Assembly: GCA_025924845.1 (NCBI GenBank)
Contig: JAICHN010000043.1
Location: 1-19,524 of the forward strand
Direction: 5' to 3'
Origin: Chloroflexota bacterium
Lineage (GTDB): Bacteria > Chloroflexota > UBA5177 > JANWHV01
DNA length: 19,524 nt
Below the pieces are notes generated by a model. The model was not told the origin of the DNA. It did no database searches and worked only from the letters and a program-made list of their open reading frames with translations. How positions within the stretch are numbered: the first letter of the stretch is position 1; the number at the start of each line of letters is the position of its first letter. This document shows, in pieces, positions 6,745-13,058 of this stretch. The translations under genes and the position numbers were made by a program.

Positions 6745-9636
6745 TCAGCGATCCGCACGGGGCACGGTAAAGCTAAACTCGCTACCCTCGCCAACCACGC
6801 TACGTACCGTGATTTCGCCGTTCATCTGCTCCACAAGCTGCTTGGCGATGAACAGGCCCAGTCCGGTTCCGACATGGCCCGCGCGGATTACCTGGTCGAT
6901 CTTACCAAATCGCGTAAATAGTCGCGGCATATCCTGCTCGCGGATGCCCGGGCCCTGGTCGATGACGGTCACCTGCACGGTTTCGGGGAGCACAAGGCAG
7001 CGCACGCGAATATCACGACCCTCGGGCGAGTACTTTACCCCGTTATCCATCAAGCTGATCAGCACTTGCTGAGCCCGATCGGCATCGGCCAGAACCTGTG
7101 GAAGATCATCGGGCACCTCTACCTGCACGACCTGACCTCGGTACTTCTGCGTGATCTCACTCACCGAGGGCTCGATCAAATCGGCGAACTGGACGCGACG
7201 GATGGACAGAGGAAGCGTGCCGCCCTCGACTCTCGATACAAAGAGCAGATCTTGCACGAGGCGTTGCAGCCGCTTGCTGGCCCCGTAGATCCGTTCCAGG
7301 TAGTGATGGCGCCGCTCGTCGTCCAATCGGGTCCAATAATTGAGCAAGGTTTCGGTAAAGCCCTTAATCCCCGTGAGCGGTGTGCGCAACTCGTGGGAGA
7401 CGGTAGAGACGAAATCCGTGCGCAGTTGATCCAGCTCTTCCAGGCGGGTCTTCGCCTCGTGCTCGCGGGCGTAGATACGGGCGTTGCGTACGGCGAAGCC
7501 GACCTGATTGGCGAATTGGGTGATCGCGTCGGCATCCTCTTGCGTATATGCGCCATGGGTGAGGCTAAACACTTCCAGGATCACACTGAAATCGGAGTCG
7601 ATCAGCAAGGGAACCGCGATCCACGAGGCCGCGCGCGGCACCGCGCTGATCTCCTTCCATAACGGTTCGCGACTGGTGTCGGACACCACCATGGCGGCGC
7701 CCGCCTCGCGCATTTGTTGGTAAAGCGGTTGGTGGAAGAGGAAGGGGCCGTGCAATGCTTCACGCTCAAACCGGCCATCGGCGGTTCTGGTCACGGCCAG
7801 ATCCACATGCCCCCCATTGATTACGTGAACGGCCGCCTGTTCATAACCAAGCAGCATGCCGACAAACTTGAGGACTTGCTCCAGTACGTCGCGAAGCTCC
7901 AGCGTGGCGCCCAGGGCCTGCGTCATGGCCTGCTGCAACTCGGCAACCTCCCGTCGACGAAGCTCGGAGGCGTACAGGCGGGCGCGCTCGATCGCCACGG
8001 CGGCCTGGTTGGCGAATGCCTGCAGAATCTGCTGGTGTTCCGGCTGGAAGTAGCCCGCGGTGGCGGCGGCGGTGGTCAGTACGCCGATCACTTCGCCGCC
8101 CGCGATCAGCGGAATAAACAGGGCCGAGCCGACGTCGTTCGCCAGTAAGGGCTCGGCCCCTGCCGTCCGATCATCGGCCCGCACATCCTCAATGAGGAGC
8201 GGCTTGCCGAGCAGCGCGCAGCGCCCAATCAGGCCCTCCCCGGGCCGGCGAGAAGGGCTTGCATCGGCCTGGGCGTCCAGGCCCGATCCTGCTTCGAAAT
8301 CGAGGAGCCCTGTCTTCTGGTCAATCAGATAGATAAAACAGAACCGGCTGTGGGTCAATTGCACGGCGGCGCCGGTAATCGTGCGGAGTGTCGCATCAAG
8401 ATCGAGGGACGAGCTCATCATCTGACCGGTTCGATACAACGATGAGAGCTGTTCCGCCCGAGCGGAAGCATCTTCGAACAGCTGGGTATTGGCCAGGGCC
8501 ACGCCGACTAATTCACCCACGCCGCGCGCAACCTCCAGGTCACGGGGGCGGAAGCGGTGTGGCGCCTCTGTCCAGCACACCATCAGGGCATCGGCGGGAC
8601 GGTTCGACAGGTTAAGCGGGATGATCAGCACCGAACGCAGGCCGCGAGTCTGCACAAGGCTCTCCGGAAGCACGCGCGTCAGGCTGTCCTCCTCTACCGC
8701 GACCGGATCCTTGCCTCGCAGCATCGGGGTCATTTGCTCCAGGCGACCGCCGCTGATCTTGATTTCGGTCAGCGACTTCAGACCACCGCCCGGAGCGGTT
8801 GGTTCCAGCATCCTCAAGGCGGCCCGGCTCGAATCCAGATACAGTAAGCCGGCGAAGCGCGCCCCGTACAGACCAGGCAACATGCTGAGCGTGCCCTCGA
8901 CCAGGACATCTACATCGGTCGTGCCCAATGCTCCCGCTACCCGCAGCAGGGCCGACGACACCGCCGCATCCTCCAGTTGCGCCCGATAGAGGTGGATATT
9001 CTCGATGAAGAGAGCGCCCTGACCGGCAAGAGCGGCCAGGGCCCGCAGTTGCAGCGAGCGAGGTGCTGATCCGACCCGTACCCCCGCGCAAAACCCCACT
9101 ATGCCACGGCCCTTCGCTTCGAGCGGCGCCAACACCAGTGTTTGGTCCGCTCGGGCTCGGTTCGCCTGGGTAGGGGCTGCCTCCGGCACGACGCCGGAAG
9201 GTCGAAGCAAAGGCACAAAGCATCCTGCCGCCTCGGGATCGGTCAACGTCAGGGAGGCAGGCCGTACCGCGATGGGCACGCCGGGCCGATTGGCGCCGGC
9301 CATCAAACGTTCGTGGACGCGACGCGGCACCGGCATGGCCAGAATCTCTTGCCAATCCTCCCCGTCAATACCATGCATCGCTTCCGCGTAAAACGCATCA
9401 TCCACGGCGTCGAAGAGATAGATCACGGCATAGGCGAGGTCGCCCAACTCACAGGCAACCTCTGCCAGGTGCGCGGCGAAATTATCCAGGCCGCTATCCG
9501 GACCGAGGCTGGTGCTGAGGCTGAGAATACGGCGGAGGAATGGCGCCGGAATATCCCAGGTATCATCCGCAACCGCCGGATCGGCCGGCGGATCGATGGG
9601 GTAGGTCCCGGCGAAGCGCTCCTTAGCCGCGGTCAC
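6745..9636 (-). CDS. Multi-GAF cytoplasmic sensor histidine kinase
   Basis: This 963-aa protein is a hybrid of about four GAF-type sensor domains (roughly 30-210, 225-385, 400-555 and 570-725) followed by a HisKA dimerisation helix and an HATPase domain. The phosphorylated histidine is in VSHELRTPLTGIKGF (H748). The ATP-binding boxes are LMDNGVKYSPEG (N box), VIDQGPGI (G1) and GTGLGLFIAKQL (G2). GAF-like segments such as VGSALFIPLIAGGEVIGVL and ANQAAVAIERARLYA are clear. No membrane segment or signal peptide is seen, so it should sense a cytoplasmic ligand, redox state or light-type signal. The start is GTG at 9636 with GGAGAGGG upstream. No response regulator gene lies in the window, so its partner is unknown. 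It is followed by the chelatase gene 13 bp later, suggesting co-transcription. Confidence 0.92.
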   Translation of the reverse strand: MTAAKERFAGTYPIDPPADPAVADDTWDIPAPFLRRILSLSTSLGPDSGLDNFAAHLAEVACELGDLAYAVIYLFDAVDDAFYAEAMHGIDGEDWQEILAMPVPRRVHERLMAGANRPGVPIAVRPASLTLTDPEAAGCFVPLLRPSGVVPEAAPTQANRARADQTLVLAPLEAKGRGIVGFCAGVRVGSAPRSLQLRALAALAGQGALFIENIHLYRAQLEDAAVSSALLRVAGALGTTDVDVLVEGTLSMLPGLYGARFAGLLYLDSSRAALRMLEPTAPGGGLKSLTEIKISGGRLEQMTPMLRGKDPVAVEEDSLTRVLPESLVQTRGLRSVLIIPLNLSNRPADALMVCWTEAPHRFRPRDLEVARGVGELVGVALANTQLFEDASARAEQLSSLYRTGQMMSSSLDLDATLRTITGAAVQLTHSRFCFIYLIDQKTGLLDFEAGSGLDAQADASPSRRPGEGLIGRCALLGKPLLIEDVRADDRTAGAEPLLANDVGSALFIPLIAGGEVIGVLTTAAATAGYFQPEHQQILQAFANQAAVAIERARLYASELRRREVAELQQAMTQALGATLELRDVLEQVLKFVGMLLGYEQAAVHVINGGHVDLAVTRTADGRFEREALHGPFLFHQPLYQQMREAGAAMVVSDTSREPLWKEISAVPRAASWIAVPLLIDSDFSVILEVFSLTHGAYTQEDADAITQFANQVGFAVRNARIYAREHEAKTRLEELDQLRTDFVSTVSHELRTPLTGIKGFTETLLNYWTRLDDERRHHYLERIYGASKRLQRLVQDLLFVSRVEGGTLPLSIRRVQFADLIEPSVSEITQKYRGQVVQVEVPDDLPQVLADADRAQQVLISLMDNGVKYSPEGRDIRVRCLVLPETVQVTVIDQGPGIREQDMPRLFTRFGKIDQVIRAGHVGTGLGLFIAKQLVEQMNGEITVRSVVGEGSEFSFTVPRADR

Positions 9637-9670
9637 TAGGCGACCCTCTCCTTTGCAGTCAGTCCGCCCA

Positions 9671-9724
9671 TGGAGCAGTGCTCATTCGATGTCTGCCGCC
9701 ATCGGGCGAGCACCGATCGCTCCA
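9671..9724 (-). promoter_or_regulatory. Long imperfect hairpin in front of the histidine kinase gene
   Basis: Three nested perfect stems are present: TGGAGC/GCTCCA (9671-9676 / 9719-9724), GTGCTC/GAGCAC (9678-9683 / 9708-9713) and CGATG/CATCG (9687-9691 / 9700-9704). They are separated by small internal loops and close an 8-base loop. The structure lies 59 bp after the stop of the upstream gene and 35 bp before the kinase GTG. It lacks a T-run on either strand, so a leader structure or processing site is as likely as a terminator. Confidence 0.45.
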
Positions 9725-9782
9725 TCGGCATAAACATGAGCATACCATAGTGGTGGCGACCTTCCACGGTGGCTCTACACTA

Positions 9783-10511
9783 TTAGGCGGTCGATTCCCG
9801 CGTCTCCAGGGCGCGCCGGTAACCGGCCACGGTCTCGGCCGCGCTTTCCGGCTCTACGCTATACACTAAGCCGTTGATGCCGCATTGCTCGGCAATGGCC
9901 GCCAGATCGGGAGACCTGTCCAGTCCCGTATCCAGAAAGAGCGGCTTTTTACAAAGCTCCCCCAACATGGCCAGGCGCAGCGCGTCCTCAATGCGCATGC
10001 CGCCTTGATGAACCCCGCTTCCCTCGATGACCACTGCATCAACTTCCAGCACATTCAAGGCCGGTACCCGACGCGGTTCCAGATCCTCGGGAATAGTGAT
10101 GAACCTAGCCGGCTTCTCCCAGGTGAGACTCAGGGCGGTGGTCTTCAAGGAAAACCGCATCCAGTCAATCCCCGCCGCCTCGACGGCGACCCGTAGGTCG
10201 TCCCAGCCTCCTGCCGCATTGAGGATAACGCCCACCGGAATGCCAAGATCACCTACCAGCTCGCCAAGCGCGGCCAGTTCTTCCCGCCTCGTAACGGTCA
10301 CCTCGACTCCATCCGCCCCCGCCTGGGCAACCGCCCGGACGGCGCCCCGGTCGAACGCCGTGAGGGAGGCGACAAGAGTCAGACGGCGCTTGACCTCCTC
10401 ACGGCTTGCCCCGAAGCCGAGGCGGCCGGAGCCGCCGGCTTGCGCGCGCCCGCGCAGTGCGTCAAGCAATTTGCTGGGACGCTTGGGACGCCCACTGCTT
10501 ACCACATTCAC
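9783..10511 (-). CDS. Conserved-looking hypothetical protein, TIM-barrel-like
   Basis: I do not recognise the family of this 242-aa protein. Its pattern of alternating hydrophobic strands and helices (LTLVASLTAF, GADGVEVTV, IPVGVILNA, GIDWMRFSLK, VDAVVIEGSG, KPLFLDTG, INGLVYSVEP) looks like a (beta/alpha) barrel of the kind seen in phosphate- or flavin-binding enzymes, but I see no diagnostic catalytic motif. The start is placed at GTG 10511, nine bases after GAAGGAAGG; the frame is open to 10577, and GTG 10505 is also possible. The first 40 residues are basic and probably disordered (SGRPKRPSKLLDALRGRAQ). It precedes the histidine kinase by 146 bp on the same strand and could share its transcript. 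No signal peptide or membrane segment is seen, so it is likely cytoplasmic. Confidence 0.7.
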   Translation of the reverse strand: MNVVSSGRPKRPSKLLDALRGRAQAGGSGRLGFGASREEVKRRLTLVASLTAFDRGAVRAVAQAGADGVEVTVTRREELAALGELVGDLGIPVGVILNAAGGWDDLRVAVEAAGIDWMRFSLKTTALSLTWEKPARFITIPEDLEPRRVPALNVLEVDAVVIEGSGVHQGGMRIEDALRLAMLGELCKKPLFLDTGLDRSPDLAAIAEQCGINGLVYSVEPESAAETVAGYRRALETRESTA

Positions 10512-10650
10512 TCGATGTTTCCTTCCTTCGTTGACTTGCCCCCTGCCTTGGAGCATAACGGTTTTTCCCCTAGGCATGAAGCGGGCGCTTCTTTCTTCTT
10601 GATAGATAGATACGCCGGCGGGACCGACAGCTTGAACGCCATGACAAACG

Positions 10651-10681
10651 AGGAGGGCAGGCCCCTCGAGCCTGCCCTCCT
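10651..10681 (-). terminator. Hairpin terminator after the glycoside hydrolase gene
   Basis: AGGAGGGCAGG (10651-10661) pairs perfectly with CCTGCCCTCCT (10671-10681) across a 9-base loop. It begins 28 bp past the glycosidase stop on the minus strand. The following bases, CGTTTGTC, give only a weak T-run, so termination efficiency is uncertain. Confidence 0.6.
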
Positions 10682-10709
10682 TAACTCGCCCTGTGCGGCG
10701 CGGAGCGTC

Positions 10710-12104
10710 TCAGCTTGCCTGTACGAGAACGACAGGGCTGCCGCCAATCACATAGTCCTTGGGGTCCGCAGGGTCCGAATTGTCGGTAGAGGGCGCCAGG
10801 GTGAAATGATACACCCCGCCCTTGGCCCGCACCGCGTTCCCACTGCCGAACTTGTCGTACGCCGTCGCGCGCCCGGCCAGGGCCGGGATGCTCACGGTCT
10901 GGGCGGTCGGGCGCTGATTCCACGCCACGGTCAGGGTCGCTCCCGGCTTGTGCAAGGTCACTACGTACACCCCACTTGCCTTATCGTAATGGATCGTCCC
11001 CCCTGTTACACCGTCATAAAGGGCGGTGGCCGCCTGATAGGCGTAATACTCAGGGCGGGCCGTCTTATTGTTCCGCAGCAGCCCGAACGGCTCCCCACCC
11101 GCCGTGAAATCCGTGCCGTCCACCATGCGGTTGACCTCGATGTGCTGGACGTTGAGCGCCAGGGCAAGGGAGAATGCTTCTATGATGTAGGAGGCTTGGT
11201 CATCCATCGTCCCGAAAAAGCCGGCCTTCGCATAGGTCCTGATCGGGTCGTTGTAGGGGATGGCGTTGGTCTCCGAGAGCCACATCGGCTTGTGGATACC
11301 GTACTGGGCCATAATCTTGTTGTAGAGGGTGATGATAGTCTGGTAATCGCTCGGCCTGCTGTATAGGTGCAGATTGGCGTCGTCAAAGTAGTCGTGATTG
11401 GCCGCCGCGTGGGGATCGTGCGAAAGGTTAGCCATCAACTTGGTGAAGAACGCCCCGTGATCGTACCAGTAGGGATCGCCATAGAGTACGATTTGCGCCT
11501 GAGGATTGACCGATTTGGCGGCCAGATACGCCACCTTCGTCAGTTGAGCGTAATCCGCTGCCGACCCATGCCAGGTACACCACTGCCCGCTGGTGATGGT
11601 CACCTCGTTCCACAAGATCCAGCTATCGATTCGCCCCTTGTAATGGGCTACGATCAGTTTGACGAAGTGGCCCCAGTAGTTGTGGGGATCGTTGTAGGGG
11701 AGATAAAGGCCCTTGGGCAGGGAGTTGCCGTGTTGAGCGGGGTTGGCCGCCGCCCAATCCGGGGTATTGATCAACAGGCCCACCAGCTGCCGGCCCGTCG
11801 CTACCTCGCGGTTGATCTCATGGTCGCGATCCGTAGCCCACAGGTTGTAGGAGTTGGGGCCGTCCGGTTGGATGCTCTTCCACCAGAATGTGAGGCGCTC
11901 CCAGCCCACCCCAATCGCCGATGCTGCTTGGGGAGCGCGCCATGCCTCGACCACTCCGAAACGCGGGTCCGGCGTGGCCGGGCGGCTTAAGCGTGCCGCA
12001 TCGGTGGAGGCAGGGGCGGTAAGGTGCGAAGCACCGGCGGCCAGGAACACCACGGCGCCGACGGCGACGACCCGGGCTAGACTGAGTGGGGAGAGTAGGC
12101 GCAT
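10710..12104 (-). CDS. Secreted glycoside hydrolase, clan GH-A-like (GH39/GH5-type)
   Basis: This 464-aa protein has an N-terminal signal peptide (basic MRLLSPLSLAR, then a hydrophobic stretch to about residue 27) and should be exported. The body from about 48 to 380 looks like a (beta/alpha)8 barrel of clan GH-A. WILWNEVTI carries the Asn-Glu pair with the putative acid/base E167. ANLHLYSRP is a typical strand-6 motif. MWLSETNA carries the putative nucleophile E278. The last 80 residues (GATLTVAWNQRPT, YDKFGSGN, YVIGGSPVVLV) form a beta-rich domain as in GH39, GH30 and GH51 enzymes. The substrate cannot be deduced; xylosides or other plant or microbial glycans are plausible. No sugar transporter is adjacent. 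It diverges from the HD-domain gene across a 240-bp region. The ATG at 12104 has only a weak, distant purine-rich ribosome site. Confidence 0.8.
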   Translation of the reverse strand: MRLLSPLSLARVVAVGAVVFLAAGASHLTAPASTDAARLSRPATPDPRFGVVEAWRAPQAASAIGVGWERLTFWWKSIQPDGPNSYNLWATDRDHEINREVATGRQLVGLLINTPDWAAANPAQHGNSLPKGLYLPYNDPHNYWGHFVKLIVAHYKGRIDSWILWNEVTITSGQWCTWHGSAADYAQLTKVAYLAAKSVNPQAQIVLYGDPYWYDHGAFFTKLMANLSHDPHAAANHDYFDDANLHLYSRPSDYQTIITLYNKIMAQYGIHKPMWLSETNAIPYNDPIRTYAKAGFFGTMDDQASYIIEAFSLALALNVQHIEVNRMVDGTDFTAGGEPFGLLRNNKTARPEYYAYQAATALYDGVTGGTIHYDKASGVYVVTLHKPGATLTVAWNQRPTAQTVSIPALAGRATAYDKFGSGNAVRAKGGVYHFTLAPSTDNSDPADPKDYVIGGSPVVLVQAS

Positions 12105-12201
12105 GGTTCTGTAGACTCCCGCGAACTATGGTTCCTCGCTCGAGAACCTATTCGCAGTATGCGTGGAGTCTCGGACCGTCAAATACTGCCAAACCGGGCC
12201 G

Positions 12202-12258
12202 GCCCGATTGGCTACACGCGCCGCTTCAAGAGAGGGCCGCCTACCTGTCCAATCGGGC
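12202..12258. promoter_or_regulatory. 10-bp inverted repeat in the divergent region between glycosidase and HD genes
   Basis: GCCCGATTGG (12202-12211) is exactly complementary to CCAATCGGGC (12249-12258), with a 37-bp spacer. It sits in the 240-bp intergenic region between two divergent genes. It could be paired operator half-sites or an RNA hairpin. A TTGACG with a CATACT 15 bp on is present nearer the glycosidase, a poor promoter match. Confidence 0.35.
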
Positions 12259-12344
12259 TAGGACTAATTTACCCCCCGCTCGACCCACCTCGAAAACCGG
12301 TATCCTGGGGGTTGGGACTATCTAGGGCCCCGTAGCGCCGCACT

Positions 12345-13058
12345 TTGAAGGAGACGTACGTTCGCTTGGCCGATACAGAGGACCGTGCCGCTTTTGCCCG
12401 GACCTTGACTGTGCTCCTCCACGCCATGGAACCGCTCAAACACCTGCCCCGCACCGGTTGGGTGGACCGCGAGATCGCGGCGCCCGCGACCGTGGCGGCC
12501 CATTCCTGGCGCCTGGCCATGCTCTCGTGGCTAGCGGCCGAACACGAGGGACTGGATGCGGATTATGCGGTGCGCCTCGCGCTTGTTCACGACCTGCCCG
12601 AGGCCTTGACCGGAGATCACACGCCCTTCGACCATCTTGGCGACACGGCGGAGCGCTTGCGGCTGGCCGCGAATCCACCCGAGCGCCATGCAGTGGATGC
12701 AACGAGGGCGCGGGCAACCAAAACCGCCGCCGAGCGTCAGGCCCTGGCCGAACTCACGGTCGGCGCCTCCCCGGCGGTTGCCGCCCTGCTGTCTGCCCTA
12801 TGGGAAGATTACACGGCGGAAGAATCGCCCGAAGCGCGGCTTGTCCATCAACTGGACAAGGTGGAAGCCTATTTTCAGGGTCTGGAGTACGCCGAGGACG
12901 GGCGACTGAACGAATCGGCGACCTTGCGTTCGTTCCGCCGGGACAGCGCGCGGCTGGCCACCCTGCCCGCGGCGCGTGCCCTCCTCGAAGCTATCGAAAC
13001 CTGGGCACGCGCCGCCGAGCGGCTGGAGCAGGCAGGGCCAATCAGGCCGAAATCGTAG
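12345..13058 (+). CDS. HD-domain phosphohydrolase (YfbR/HDDC2-like 5'-nucleotidase)
   Basis: This protein of up to 237 aa carries the metal-binding residues of the HD superfamily in order: H53 in VAAHSWRLAML, H82-D83 in ALVHDLPEALTGD, and D171 in HQLDKVEAYFQGLEY. The segment KHLPRTGW just before the first His and the arrangement of motifs match YfbR/HDDC2 proteins, which dephosphorylate deoxyribonucleoside 5'-monophosphates. The start is uncertain: the TTG at 12345 has no ribosome site, whereas GAAGGAG at 12347-12353 lies 12 bases before an in-frame TTG at 12366. That later TTG may be the true start and would shorten the protein by seven residues. Its 3' end overlaps the 3' end of topA on the other strand by 17 bp. 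The role in nucleotide clean-up is inferred from family. Confidence 0.82.
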   Translation: MKETYVRLADTEDRAAFARTLTVLLHAMEPLKHLPRTGWVDREIAAPATVAAHSWRLAMLSWLAAEHEGLDADYAVRLALVHDLPEALTGDHTPFDHLGDTAERLRLAANPPERHAVDATRARATKTAAERQALAELTVGASPAVAALLSALWEDYTAEESPEARLVHQLDKVEAYFQGLEYAEDGRLNESATLRSFRRDSARLATLPAARALLEAIETWARAAERLEQAGPIRPKS

